64,000 nucleotides of DNA from an uncultured bacterium. Lineage in GTDB: Bacteria; Cyanobacteriota; Vampirovibrionia; Gastranaerophilales; Gastranaerophilaceae. Below the pieces are notes generated by a model, which saw nothing but the letters and a program-made list of their open reading frames with translations, had not been told where the DNA came from and made no database searches. The first letter of the stretch is position 1, and every line of letters begins with the position of its first letter. The stretch is taken from positions 117,809-181,808 of the forward strand of contig CASEDF010000006.1 in the NCBI GenBank assembly GCA_949286705.1, written 5' to 3'. Positions 9,064 through 17,243 of this stretch are shown here, one piece after another. The translations under genes were made by a program, and so were the position numbers.

Positions 9064-9642
9064 ATTTTCATTCCACACCTGAACGTCTTTTGGGACACTT
9101 AGTACGGTAGGGGTAAAATTCCAGATGTATTTTATATTTGCGGAAACCAAAAAATCAGCTGTTTTTTGTGCAAATTTCCCCGGAACAGTTAAAATTGCTA
9201 TATCAACATTGTTTTTTCGTGCCAAATTAGGCAATTTTTCCACATCAAGGATTAAGAGTTTGCCGTTAACTGTTGTGCCGATTTTTTTACGATCATTGTC
9301 AAAAAGCGCTATGATATTCAGCCCGTAATTCGTAAAATTATCATATTTTGCAAGCGCCATGCCTAAATTTCCCGCACCCACGATAAATGCTTTTTTTGTT
9401 TTGGAAAATCCGAGAGTTTTTTCAATAGATGTTTTTAATTCTTCTACGATATAACCTATTCTTGATTTGCCGGAATTATTCAAAATGCTGATATCTTTTC
9501 GGACTTGAGAATCATCAATATTTAAGAGTGATGCTATTTGACCGCTTGAGATATATTTTTCTCCGCTGTTCAAAAAATCCTGCAAAATACAGTGGTAAAG
9601 CGTTAATCTGTTTATAACCTTATCCGAAATTTTCTTTTCCAT
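9025..9642 (-). CDS. rex: Redox-sensing transcriptional repressor Rex
   Basis: NADH/NAD+-sensing winged-helix repressor. The N-terminal HTH (residues about 10-70: YISSGQIASLLNIDDSQVRKDIS) matches Rex, where SSxxLAxxLGxxxxQVRKDLS is typical. The Rossmann domain has VGAGNLGMALAKY near 95-107, then ALFDND. I chose the ATG at 9642 (MEKKISDK) rather than an upstream start because the extra 40 residues are unlike Rex. About 205 residues, normal. Convergent overlap with coaX; regulated genes are not evident here. Confidence 0.92.
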   Translation of the reverse strand: MEKKISDKVINRLTLYHCILQDFLNSGEKYISSGQIASLLNIDDSQVRKDISILNNSGKSRIGYIVEELKTSIEKTLGFSKTKKAFIVGAGNLGMALAKYDNFTNYGLNIIALFDNDRKKIGTTVNGKLLILDVEKLPNLARKNNVDIAILTVPGKFAQKTADFLVSANIKYIWNFTPTVLSVPKDVQVWNENLMGNFLQFTYNI

Positions 9643-9661
9643 AATTGAATTATAACACGTA

Positions 9662-9694
9662 AAAAAAGCACAAGATATAATCTTGTGCTTTTTT
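9662..9694 (-). terminator. Intrinsic terminator, probably bidirectional
   Basis: GCACAAGAT, loop ATA, ATCTTGTGC, with A-run on the left and T-run on the right, so it can work in either direction. It lies after the stop of the minus-strand prepilin at 9716 and before rex. Confidence 0.85.
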
Positions 9695-9715
9695 GGGGTC
9701 TGCGCGGTAAATTTA

Positions 9716-10492
9716 TTATTTACCGAATAAAACTGCTCTTGCCGAATCTGTCGCCGGTTCAACTGTTTGCCCGTGGAAAATTACCGGAAACAAGTCTGTA
9801 ATTTCAGATGATTCACATTCTCCTGATGCTGCATTTGCGCAGTGGATTACTGTATTAGGACCTGTTGCACCGTTTACATCAATAAATCCATAGCAATTAT
9901 TTTCAACTGCTCCAACGTCGGTACAATTTTCAGCATCGAGGTTATACCAGAAAGATGTACCATCCGCAAACGCAAATTTTGCATAATTATCAGCATCATT
10001 ATTCATCGGCAGGTTAACTTCAACCTTACCTTCCGAATTGCATGTACCTGTAATTGTTGTACCTGATGGTGCTGTAGGTTCGGTCCAACTGCCGGCACTG
10101 CCATTACATTGAATTGTATAATGTAATACAGGAGTTGCTGCGCCTGTACCTGTTCCCTCTGTCAATGTTGGTTTTGTTTCATAAGAATCTGAAATTTCAG
10201 TAGCTGATTGCATCCTGTCTTTCAGCATAAGCCCTAATGAACCGGCATTGGTTCCGTAATTCGCCGAAGCATTGCCCGTATCAGCTTTTAAGGTTGAAAA
10301 ATCCGTGTCTTCAAGTGCAATGTTCATTAAAACAGCTTGATTTAATGTTGACAAAGCCTTTTTATAAGCTGTTTTAAACTGCGCTCCGTTTGTATTGGAA
10401 ATCAATGTCGGGATAGTCATAGCTGCAACTACACCGATAATACCAAGTGTAATTAAAACTTCCGCGAGGGTAAATGCATTTTTTCTCATCAT
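9716..10492 (-). CDS. Type IV prepilin-like protein
   Basis: The short basic leader MMRKNA is followed by FTLAEVLITL and a hydrophobic helix to about residue 30, the class III signal of type IV pilins and pseudopilins. The Glu at position +5 of the mature protein is present, but the residue before the cleavage site is Ala, not Gly. The rest is a Thr/Ser/Ala-rich globular domain of about 220 residues with six or so cysteines (for example CNGS, ENCTD, NNCYG), likely disulfide-bonded outside the membrane. GGTGAG precedes the ATGs. No pilus assembly genes are adjacent. Major, minor or secretion-type pilin cannot be told apart. Confidence 0.85.
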   Translation of the reverse strand: MMRKNAFTLAEVLITLGIIGVVAAMTIPTLISNTNGAQFKTAYKKALSTLNQAVLMNIALEDTDFSTLKADTGNASANYGTNAGSLGLMLKDRMQSATEISDSYETKPTLTEGTGTGAATPVLHYTIQCNGSAGSWTEPTAPSGTTITGTCNSEGKVEVNLPMNNDADNYAKFAFADGTSFWYNLDAENCTDVGAVENNCYGFIDVNGATGPNTVIHCANAASGECESSEITDLFPVIFHGQTVEPATDSARAVLFGK

Positions 10493-10618
10493 ATAAACTC
10501 ACCTTTCTTTTTTACTGCATAAAAATAGGGTATAAATTTCTTATACCCGTTAACTAATTCTTTATAACTATATGTAAAGAAAAATTAATACTTTAGGATT
10601 AGATATATATAATACTAA

Positions 10619-10933
10619 TTAATTAGACTCTCTATTTTCTTCCTGTTGAATGAAATTACAAAGCTGTTCAAGCTTTTTATCTTCCATTGCGTCGATTACT
10701 TCCTGAATATCGTGGATTTTATTCAGGGCAAAACCGGTTTCAGCAATTAAAACACAATCATTGCAGAGTCTGTATCCGCTGTATTCAATTGAGCCGGCAA
10801 GTGGTTTTAATTGTCCGCAGCAATCGCATTCAAACATTTCATCCGCAAGCGAAGGGTCTTCTTCCAAATCGTCAAGCACCATTTGTTGAACGACCTCCTG
10901 CATTTCTTTAACAATTTCTTCTTCTGATTTCAT
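10619..10933 (-). CDS. Small acidic protein with a zinc-ribbon-like CxxC pair
   Basis: 104 residues, not assigned to a family. An acidic helix (MKSEEEIVKEMQEVVQQMVL) is followed by ECDCCGQLKP (about residues 35-44) and CNDC (about 57-60). The spacing is right for one zinc ribbon of the kind found in DksA/TraR-like or ribosome-associated small proteins, but the DksA finger sequence itself is absent. A second helical region closes the protein. Its ATG overlaps the pdxJ stop by one base (TAATG), so the two are translated together. Function unknown. Confidence 0.75.
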   Translation of the reverse strand: MKSEEEIVKEMQEVVQQMVLDDLEEDPSLADEMFECDCCGQLKPLAGSIEYSGYRLCNDCVLIAETGFALNKIHDIQEVIDAMEDKKLEQLCNFIQQEENRESN

Positions 10934-11643
10934 TATTTCACCAATTCTTTCATTTCTTGTACCGCTTGCGGCAGACCGACAAATATGGCGCGGGAAATTA
11001 TGCTGTGTCCTATATTGAGTTCGTATAAATCCGGAATTTCATGCATTCTGTGCACATTTTGGTAATTAAGTCCATGGCCTGCATTAACTTTCAAGCCAAG
11101 AGATTGAGCAAGTATTGCAGAATTTTTAAGTTTTAGGAATTCCGCTTCCTCGTCGGGTGTTCCGAATTTTTCGGAATATTGTCCGGTGTGCATTTCAATG
11201 AACTGTGCGCCTGTCGCAGCAGATGCCTTAACCTGAACTTCTGTCGGGTCTATAAACAAGCTTACCAGAATACCCGCATCTTTCAAAGGTTTAACGAAAT
11301 TTGTTATTTTATCAAGCTGTCCTGCGACATCAAGCCCGCCTTCAGTTGTGATTTCTTGTCTTTTTTCGGGAACAAGGCAGACAGAATGCGGTTTTATTTC
11401 AAGCGCAATCTTCTGCATTTCATCGGTTACTGCCATTTCAAGGTTTAAATTTGTTTTTAATGTATGAATAAGGGTCCTGACATCGCTGTCTTTAATGTGG
11501 CGCCTGTCTTCTCTTAAATGTGTTGTTATTGAGGTTGCACCGTTAAGCTCGCAAACCTCTGCCGCCCTGATTGTATCAGGCTCAACACCGCCTCTGGCGT
11601 TTCTGAGAGTTGCAACGTGATCTATATTTACACCTAGTAGCAT
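10933..11643 (-). CDS. pdxJ: Pyridoxine 5'-phosphate synthase
   Basis: TIM-barrel enzyme of the deoxyxylulose 5-phosphate-dependent vitamin B6 route; it condenses 1-deoxyxylulose 5-phosphate with 3-amino-2-oxopropyl phosphate. Family signatures: MLLGVNIDHVATLRNARGG at the N-terminus, TTHLREDRRHI, VCLVPEKRQEITTEGGLD, SLFIDP, and NAGHGLNYQNV near the C-terminus. 236 residues, normal. It sits 13 bases after murT and may share its transcript. No pdxA is visible in the window. Confidence 0.96.
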   Translation of the reverse strand: MLLGVNIDHVATLRNARGGVEPDTIRAAEVCELNGATSITTHLREDRRHIKDSDVRTLIHTLKTNLNLEMAVTDEMQKIALEIKPHSVCLVPEKRQEITTEGGLDVAGQLDKITNFVKPLKDAGILVSLFIDPTEVQVKASAATGAQFIEMHTGQYSEKFGTPDEEAEFLKLKNSAILAQSLGLKVNAGHGLNYQNVHRMHEIPDLYELNIGHSIISRAIFVGLPQAVQEMKELVK

Positions 11644-11655
11644 TTTTTCTCCTTT

Positions 11656-12990
11656 TTAGTACTTACTTATTTTTAAAAGTGCCGTATATGAAGGCAAAAT
11701 CGTAATTTTTTCATCTTTTTGAGCAGAATTTGCAACAAATTTAACAGCTTTTTTAACATCTGGCACTACGGTTATTTTTTCCTGCGGAATTCCGGCATAT
11801 TTAAGTCTTGCCGCCATATCATAGGCGCGTTTGCCGGATGTGACGACGAGGTTTTGAGCATTTTTAAGCTGTTCAAAGTCGCTGTCCCAAAGCCATGATA
11901 TATCCCGACCGTCCGCATAATCGTCATTTATAGCGATTAATATATTGGAATTCAGGTCAACGGTTTTGAGAACTTCACTCGCGCCTGCGGGATTTTTTAT
12001 AAGCTGGATAAGGGTTTTATGACCGTTTATAATTCTTGTTTCGGTTCTTCCGAAAATTGAATGATAAGTGTCAAGCGCATTTTGAATTTCAGACTGATTC
12101 AAACCGTTTTCAAATGCCGCGGCAATTGCCGCAAGTGCATTATAAGCGTTATATAAACCAGTCAAATTAACCTTAAAATCAAAGGTTACGCCATTATATT
12201 TTACTGAAATCAACGAATAATCGTCGAATATTTTAACTTTGGCGGAATAATCACACTCAGGACGTTTATAACCGCATTTATCACAGAAATAATGTCCCTG
12301 CTGCGCGTAAAATCTTTTTGTATATTTTAATGGTTCTTCGCAGATACAATTAAAAATTTCAGACGGCGCATGAGATTCATCTTTGTAGCGGCAATGATAT
12401 TCAACGTCTTCGAAGCCGTAAAATATCGTTTTATCAGGCTTTGCAAAAGACGCTACAATCGGGTCGTCAGCATTTAAAATTAACTTCAAATCAGGATTTT
12501 TTGAAATTGCCTCTTTTATAATTTTTGCAGTATAATCCAATTCACCGTATCTGTCCAATTGATCACGGAAAAGATTGGTTACAACGAGAATATCTCCTTT
12601 TACAAAGTCATAAACCCTTGTAAGATAGGCCTCATCAGTTTCGACTACGGCATAATCAAAACGTTTGAAAGGTCTTATGCTGAGCGCAAAAGCATTTACA
12701 ATCCCCGTGAGCATATTTGCCCCTTTAAGATTATGGATTACACTTTGATGAGTATTCCCGAGAATGTGTGCAATAAGACCTGAAGTCGTTGTTTTTCCGT
12801 TCGTACCGGTCACGTTTATCAGGTTATTTTTAATATATTTTTTTGAAAATGCAAGAAAATCAGGACAAATTTTAAGCGCGATATACCCCGGATATGAGGT
12901 TGCAGGCCTTTTAAGAAGTTTCAGCCCCAGAAAAGAAAGTTTTGCCGTAAAAAGCGCCGTATAAAATTTTGCTTTAATAAATAGTCCCAT
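11656..12990 (-). CDS. murT: Lipid II isoglutaminyl synthase subunit MurT
   Basis: Mur-ligase-like subunit that, with the glutaminase GatD, amidates the D-Glu of lipid II. Seen: P-loop VTGTNGKTTTSGL (about residues 60-72), ETDEAYL, NLFRDQLDRYGE, and a four-Cys zinc ribbon (FNCICEEPL then FCDKCGYKRPEC) that distinguishes MurT from other Mur ligases. The DUF1727 C-terminal part has INDDYADGRDISWLWD, carrying the conserved Asp. 444 residues, normal. gatD usually lies next door but is not within this window. Upstream is an opposite-strand gene, so this is the first gene of its transcript. Confidence 0.92.
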   Translation of the reverse strand: MGLFIKAKFYTALFTAKLSFLGLKLLKRPATSYPGYIALKICPDFLAFSKKYIKNNLINVTGTNGKTTTSGLIAHILGNTHQSVIHNLKGANMLTGIVNAFALSIRPFKRFDYAVVETDEAYLTRVYDFVKGDILVVTNLFRDQLDRYGELDYTAKIIKEAISKNPDLKLILNADDPIVASFAKPDKTIFYGFEDVEYHCRYKDESHAPSEIFNCICEEPLKYTKRFYAQQGHYFCDKCGYKRPECDYSAKVKIFDDYSLISVKYNGVTFDFKVNLTGLYNAYNALAAIAAAFENGLNQSEIQNALDTYHSIFGRTETRIINGHKTLIQLIKNPAGASEVLKTVDLNSNILIAINDDYADGRDISWLWDSDFEQLKNAQNLVVTSGKRAYDMAARLKYAGIPQEKITVVPDVKKAVKFVANSAQKDEKITILPSYTALLKISKY

Positions 12991-13031
12991 AAGTGTATTC
13001 CAATTTAAAATTAATTATTCTATACTTCAAA

Positions 13032-13037
13032 TATAAT
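13032..13037 (+). promoter_or_regulatory. Candidate -10 box (TATAAT) of the 13056-14486 operon
   Basis: A TATAAT lies 18 bases before the ATG at 13056. It makes an upstream GTG at 12993 an unlikely start, because that would precede transcription. No good -35 is visible. Confidence 0.45.
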
Positions 13038-13055
13038 AATACAAAAGCAGAAAAA

Positions 13056-13424
13056 ATGTATTTATTTATTGCAATAATTTTAATAGCAGAGTTGATAATT
13101 GCAACCAACCTTGTTTGTCTGATAATTAAAGCGGACAAAAAAGTACTTGCGCTGTCGGACAAATTAACTGATGTACGCCCTAAAATCAAAGACGGGCTGA
13201 AATCAGCAAAAGATGCCGTGGCAAAACTTGTCGAAGGCGTGCATAAATTGAGCTGTTATGCCGAAAAGAAAAAACAGCAATATACAATGTCGATTATCAA
13301 AACTGTTTTGATATACGCTTTACTTATTATGTTGAAAGGCAAAAGCAAAAAGTGTTTATCCGCAATGCAGCTTGCAGTGGTACTAAAGGACTGCTGGGAC
13401 AGGGGTGCGGCTTGTAATTTGTAA
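13056..13424 (+). CDS. Small membrane protein with amphipathic stalk
   Basis: 122 residues, family not recognised. One N-terminal membrane helix (YLFIAIILIAELIIATNLVCLII) is followed by a polar helical stretch (DKLTDVRPKIKDGLKSAKDAVAKLVEGVHKL) of the sort seen in DUF948/YtxH-type proteins, then a second hydrophobic segment and a Cys-containing tail. I chose the ATG at 13056 over GTG 12993 because of the -10 box between them. First of four small membrane-protein genes; the group suggests a shared envelope or stress role, but no function can be claimed. Confidence 0.7.
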   Translation: MYLFIAIILIAELIIATNLVCLIIKADKKVLALSDKLTDVRPKIKDGLKSAKDAVAKLVEGVHKLSCYAEKKKQQYTMSIIKTVLIYALLIMLKGKSKKCLSAMQLAVVLKDCWDRGAACNL

Positions 13425-13464
13425 AAAAACATGTTATACTTAAAAGAAAGTTGAGGTAGGTTAT

Positions 13465-13776
13465 ATGAGCAAAAATAAATCATTTATGTTCGGAATGGGT
13501 CTGATAGCAGGTGTAATCGGCGGGGTTATCGCAGGTGTTTTATATGCCCCGAAACCCGGCGAGGAATCAAGACGGCAGTTAAAAGAAACAGCCTGCAAAT
13601 TATATGAAGAAAATTCTCCGGCGATTACAGAGGCTAAAAAGCAGGCGCTTGAATCAGTTGATCTTATGAGATACAAACTTGAAAGACAACTCAGAAAATT
13701 CAGCAACATGCTGAAAAACAGAAAGCTTAGAAAAGCTAAAGAACTGGAAGATGGCGAAAGTGAATTCACATACTAA
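13465..13776 (+). CDS. YtxH-like general-stress membrane protein (copy 1)
   Basis: 103 residues. The N-terminus MSKNKSFMFGMGLIAGVIGG-VIAGVLYAPKPGEESRR matches the YtxH pattern: a glycine-rich membrane helix followed by LYAPK-x-G-x-E-x-R. A basic helical tail with heptad character follows (LERQLRKFSNMLKNRKLRKAKE). Paralogue of the gene at 14217. Preceded by GAGGT about 8 bases before the ATG; 40 bases after the first gene of the operon. Exact role of YtxH proteins is not established. Confidence 0.8.
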   Translation: MSKNKSFMFGMGLIAGVIGGVIAGVLYAPKPGEESRRQLKETACKLYEENSPAITEAKKQALESVDLMRYKLERQLRKFSNMLKNRKLRKAKELEDGESEFTY

Positions 13777-13791
13777 AAGAGGAAATTAACT

Positions 13792-14151
13792 ATGGACTTT
13801 TCACAAATAGCATTAAATCAGGGACTTACTTTTTTGGCATGGGTAACAAGCATTGTGCTTGTAGTTGTTGCCGGATTTTTGATAAAACTTTTAATAGACT
13901 TGTCAAAACTGTCAAAAAATTTAAACGAAACATCAGTTATGCTTAATACCGAATTAAAACCGACACTGCAGGAATTAAGCGAAACTTTACATACTATCAA
14001 TGACCTTGTAAAAAGCACTGACAAAGGTGTTGACAATGTAAAAGATATTATCCAGAGAGTCATCGGTAAGACAAAACTTCTCTCAGAATCCATTTTAGGC
14101 GGATTTTTAAAAGGTTTTGTTTCAATGATGGGACTTTTTTCAAAAAAATAG
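13792..14151 (+). CDS. DUF948-like membrane protein
   Basis: 119 residues with one membrane helix (about 14-34), then a long amphipathic helix with repeated hydrophobic positions (LSKLSKNLNETSVMLNTELKPTLQELSETL) and VDNVKDIIQRV. This arrangement (membrane anchor plus coiled segment, next to YtxH genes) is that of DUF948 proteins, which commonly neighbour YtxH in Gram-positive genomes. GAGGAAAT precedes the ATG; 15 bases after the copy 1 YtxH gene, so same operon. Confidence 0.7.
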   Translation: MDFSQIALNQGLTFLAWVTSIVLVVVAGFLIKLLIDLSKLSKNLNETSVMLNTELKPTLQELSETLHTINDLVKSTDKGVDNVKDIIQRVIGKTKLLSESILGGFLKGFVSMMGLFSKK

Positions 14152-14216
14152 CCGGTTTTGGCGATTAAAAAATTGCCGAATAAAGTAAAAATGTAAAAGA
14201 AAAGGAGTGAAATAAT

Positions 14217-14486
14217 ATGTCAGCAACAAGATTTTTAGCAGGTTTCATAGTAGGCGGCGCAATAGGAGCCATTACAGGTATTCTTCTTGCTCCGAAATCA
14301 GGTGAAGAAACCCGCGCAATGCTAGCCGATTCAGCAAAAGAAGCTATGAGAAAAGCAGACGAAACAGTTAAAGAAATTCAGTCAAAAGCTGATGACGTAG
14401 TTTCAGATTTGCAGAAAAAAGGCGACGAAATCAAAGACAAGCTTCAAAATCTGATTAATCAGCAAAAACAGGAAGCTGAAGCTTAA
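14217..14486 (+). CDS. YtxH-like general-stress membrane protein (copy 2)
   Basis: 89 residues. MSATRFLAGFIVGGAIGAIT then GILLAPKSGEETRAMLADSA is the full YtxH signature; the tail is a charged helix (KADETVKEIQSKADDVVSDL). A strong Shine-Dalgarno (AAAGGAG) lies 8 bases before the ATG. Last gene of the 13056-14486 operon, closed by the hairpin at 14514-14538. Closer to the family consensus than copy 1. Confidence 0.85.
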   Translation: MSATRFLAGFIVGGAIGAITGILLAPKSGEETRAMLADSAKEAMRKADETVKEIQSKADDVVSDLQKKGDEIKDKLQNLINQQKQEAEA

Positions 14487-14513
14487 AAGTTAGCGGAAAA
14501 ATCCGCTTCTGAA

Positions 14514-14538
14514 AAGAGGGCGCAAATTGCGCCCTCTT
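14514..14538. terminator. Bidirectional terminator between convergent genes
   Basis: AAGAGGGCGCAA and TTGCGCCCTCTT form a 12-bp stem, flanked by A-rich and T-rich sides; a smaller hairpin (AGCGGA...TCCGCT) sits just before it at about 14492-14509. It ends both the YtxH operon (+) and the lapA-like gene (-), whose stop lies in the right arm. Confidence 0.85.
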
Positions 14539-14911
14539 ATTTATTCAAAGCATCATCCAGAGCTTTTTCAAGAGTAGCAATTTTAGCTTCCAGAACTTCA
14601 ACCCTTGATGAGCTTGATGAATTAGTAATAGAGCTTTTTTCCAGCTCTCTTTTATATGCGTTCAACTTTTCTTTCTGAGCAAGATAAAACTGTCCCATCC
14701 AGCAAATGCCCGTAAATAACCCGACAGCAAGCACAATAAAAGTATAAACCGCAAGATTCAAACTTGTTGTGTATTCAGGCATACCGAGGGTTTCAGATGT
14801 ACCTTTTATTCCCCAGAGGTGCAAGTTCAATGTCTCGGGCGCATTTGCAATTGCCATATAAATTACGCCCAAAACCAAAAGATATGACACAATATTGATA
14901 ATTCTTTTCAT
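14537..14911 (-). CDS. LapA-like (DUF1049-type) inner-membrane protein
   Basis: 124 residues: membrane helix 1 (about 4-22), a short loop, membrane helix 2 (about 53-75), then a coiled coil (KEKLNAYKRELEKSS ... VEVLEAKIATLEKALDDAL) separated by a serine stretch. Topology and length match the LapA/DUF1049 group, which in proteobacteria acts in lipopolysaccharide assembly; sequence identity is too low to claim that role here. Last gene of the operon 17166 to 14537, overlapping the rluD stop by one base. Confidence 0.6.
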   Translation of the reverse strand: MKRIINIVSYLLVLGVIYMAIANAPETLNLHLWGIKGTSETLGMPEYTTSLNLAVYTFIVLAVGLFTGICWMGQFYLAQKEKLNAYKRELEKSSITNSSSSSRVEVLEAKIATLEKALDDALNK

Positions 14912-15831
14912 TAATTTCTCCTGTTTCTGTAAAATTTCAAAACTTTATTAATTTTTTCATCGGGTTCAATTTCCAATTCTATTATCTCACCCGTGACAGG
15001 TTTTGTAAACCTCAGATAATACGATTGCAAAACCTGCTCATCCGTTTTAACCCTGCCTTCGCCGGCGCCGTAGAGAGTGTCATTATAGACCGGATGCTTC
15101 ATATAACTTGTATGAACTCTTATCTGATGAGTTCTGCCTGTAATAAGGGTTAATTCAACATAAGTGGCTTCTTTGAACCTTTCCAAGACTTTTAAAAGAG
15201 TAACGCTTTCTTTGCCGCCGTCTTTAACGGGGACGACCGCCATTTTATGAGGCTGCTTCGGGTGTCTGCCGATCGGTAAATCAATTCTGTCCTCATCACC
15301 GTTGTAATTTCCTTTTAAAATTGCCCTGTATTTTTTTGTAATGGCATGGTCTTTAATCTCCTGCGCCAAAAATTCATGCGCCATATTGTTTTTTGCAATC
15401 ATCAAAAGACCTGATGTATTTCTGTCAAGCCTGTGGACGATTCCCCTGCGGAATTCTCCGTTTATATCGGAAAGATTATCGCCGCATTTATACAAAAGAG
15501 CATTAACTAAAGTATTTTCCCGCTCTGTTGATGTCGGATGAGTAAGCATGCCGGAGGGCTTATTAACGACAAGCATGTTTTCGTCTTCATAAACTATATC
15601 AAGCGGAATATTTTGAGGTTCAATTTTTATTTCTTCATTTTCTAGTTTTTCGAATTCAATTTTATCCCCGTTTTTAAGGGTATAAGCAGGTTTTTTAACG
15701 GAATTGTTTACAAAAATATTGCCGGTTTTTATAAAACCTTGAATTTTAGAGCGCGAAATATCCGGAAACAACCCCGAAAGGTAATTGTCAATTCTTGTAT
15801 TTTCATCATTTTCGTCAACAAAAATTATCAT
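14911..15831 (-). CDS. rluD: RluA/RluD-family 23S rRNA pseudouridine synthase
   Basis: Converts specific rRNA uridines to pseudouridine. N-terminal S4 RNA-binding domain (about residues 10-60, DNYLSGLFPDISRSKIQGFIKTG) and the catalytic domain with the motif I segment VNKPSGMLTHP and the catalytic Asp in GIVHRLDRNTSGLLM. C-terminal RTHQIRVH is the typical motif III. 306 residues, normal. Start overlaps the lspA stop by 4 bases. The exact target within the RluA/C/D group is uncertain; RluD is the nearest by domain layout. Confidence 0.9.
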   Translation of the reverse strand: MIIFVDENDENTRIDNYLSGLFPDISRSKIQGFIKTGNIFVNNSVKKPAYTLKNGDKIEFEKLENEEIKIEPQNIPLDIVYEDENMLVVNKPSGMLTHPTSTERENTLVNALLYKCGDNLSDINGEFRRGIVHRLDRNTSGLLMIAKNNMAHEFLAQEIKDHAITKKYRAILKGNYNGDEDRIDLPIGRHPKQPHKMAVVPVKDGGKESVTLLKVLERFKEATYVELTLITGRTHQIRVHTSYMKHPVYNDTLYGAGEGRVKTDEQVLQSYYLRFTKPVTGEIIELEIEPDEKINKVLKFYRNRRN

Positions 15832-16292
15832 AATTTCTTTTTGAGTAATATCATTATTATAATAGCTATAACACCGACATTTATAAGAATATCCGCAACG
15901 TTGAATACCGGGAATTCAACAAAATTTAATTCAAAATAATCTCTGACAAATCCGAGAGCAATTCTTTCGTGTAAATTTCCGCCAATACCTGCCGCGAGCA
16001 TCGCAAGGAAAAATATAGCCTTCATAGAAATTGTTGAAATATGTCTTATAATATACGCGACAATCCCGCAAATCGCAACAACTGATGCAATTATAAGCAC
16101 CTCTCTGGAATCTTGCAGAATACTGAAAGCAGCACCTGTATTTTCCACATAATTCAAAGATATCAAGTCATTTGTATAGGAAAATCCGTGCAAAAGCTGC
16201 GAAACAATTAAATCCGAAAGATATAAAGTTGCAAATACAAAGAAAGCAAAACAAATTGTAAAATAGAAATATTTACTTATCTTCTGGTGCAT
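15828..16292 (-). CDS. lspA: Lipoprotein signal peptidase (signal peptidase II)
   Basis: Aspartic protease with four membrane helices that removes signal peptides from lipidated prolipoproteins. Seen: LNYVENTGAAFSIL after the first helix, GGNLHERIALGFVRDYFEL with catalytic Asp, and FNVADILINVGV with the second catalytic Asp. About 154 residues from the ATG at 16292 (MHQKISKY); a longer form from 16313 is possible. The start lies inside the 3' end of the upstream secreted-protein gene. It implies lipoproteins are made, as expected of a diderm. Confidence 0.93.
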   Translation of the reverse strand: MHQKISKYFYFTICFAFFVFATLYLSDLIVSQLLHGFSYTNDLISLNYVENTGAAFSILQDSREVLIIASVVAICGIVAYIIRHISTISMKAIFFLAMLAAGIGGNLHERIALGFVRDYFELNFVEFPVFNVADILINVGVIAIIIMILLKKKL

Positions 16293-17166
16293 CTTTAACC
16301 TCATCTTCGACATTGACTCTTGTCATAATAAAAGCAAGCCCTGCGATATAAACACGGATTTTTTCGGGGGTTATCTGTTCTGATTTGGAAACACCTATTG
16401 ACGCAACATTATATTCATTCTTACCGTTTTTATTCGCATAAAACATTCTCTCCAGAATATTATCATCCGGCATTTTTCTAAAAACTTCTTCAGCTTGCTC
16501 CTGCGGATAAACTATTTCATCTTTGCCTATAGAAGCTATTGCAAAAGCATTTTCAGGAAGATCAATTTTTAAAGATGCAGTATAATATTCATTCGGCGTT
16601 ACTTTTTCAGGAGAAATCAAATCCATATTAATAAATCTGGTATCACCGTATTTAAGGAAAGATTTTTCATTATAAACTTTTTCACCTGAAATCAGCCATT
16701 TACCTTTTATTTTTTTAAAATAATATACACCGTTGGAATATGAATGCAATTCACCAAAAAGTTTTATACCTTCATTCAGCTGTGTAGTCGTTGCAAGAGA
16801 TGTTTCATAAACCTCTGCACTTGCCTTGTCCCCGTCAACAATAATATCTTTTATATCGGTTGTATAAGTTATATCGGGATAAGATGCCCAGGTATCTTTT
16901 ATTAAAGTAAAATAAACATCTTTAGTAAATCCGTCAGTATTTATAAAATCATTTGCGTAAAGATTAAAAAGTCCAGTATAATCATGTTTTGATGCATATT
17001 TGGTTTGTTTTTCCAAAATTTTACGTATAGTTCTTTCGGCAGTCCTGTCCTGATAATTTTGAATAATTTCGGATTTTTTCTCACTGAAAAATCCTGCCTC
17101 TGCAGATGTATAGAGGTTCACAAAAACAAATAAACCGATAAGTATACTTGAAATTATTCTCTTCAT
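16273..17166 (-). CDS. Secreted protein with NTF2/SnoaL-like fold, unknown function
   Basis: 297 residues. A cleavable signal peptide (MKRIISSILIGLFVFVNLYTSAEA) is followed by a region resembling nuclear-transport-factor-2-like domains: helices with YASKHDYTGLFNLYANDFIN, then strands ending in a KIKGKWLISGEKV segment. The second half (about 185-280) has no recognised family; it includes a beta-rich part (YYTASLKIDLPENAFAIASIG). First gene of the operon with lspA, rluD and the lapA-like gene. Role unknown; likely periplasmic. Confidence 0.65.
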   Translation of the reverse strand: MKRIISSILIGLFVFVNLYTSAEAGFFSEKKSEIIQNYQDRTAERTIRKILEKQTKYASKHDYTGLFNLYANDFINTDGFTKDVYFTLIKDTWASYPDITYTTDIKDIIVDGDKASAEVYETSLATTTQLNEGIKLFGELHSYSNGVYYFKKIKGKWLISGEKVYNEKSFLKYGDTRFINMDLISPEKVTPNEYYTASLKIDLPENAFAIASIGKDEIVYPQEQAEEVFRKMPDDNILERMFYANKNGKNEYNVASIGVSKSEQITPEKIRVYIAGLAFIMTRVNVEDEVKDAPEDK

Positions 17167-17197
17167 GTCTTTTATTATAAGTTAAACAAAGAAACAG

Positions 17198-17226
17198 GGC
17201 AACCGATTTTTTACAAACCGGCTGCC
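17198..17226 (-). terminator. Terminator-like hairpin after the pilin-S74 gene
   Basis: GGCAACCG pairs with CGGCTGCC (one mismatch) across a T/A-rich loop, 18 bases beyond the stop of the minus-strand gene at 17244. The T-run after it is poor, so this is only a candidate. Confidence 0.4.
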
Positions 17227-17243
17227 AACATCCTGGGGGGATG

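Noticed and set aside
9643..9762. 40-residue N-terminal extension of Rex
   Set aside because: It runs through the terminator hairpin and into the prepilin gene; the MEKKISDK start matches Rex.
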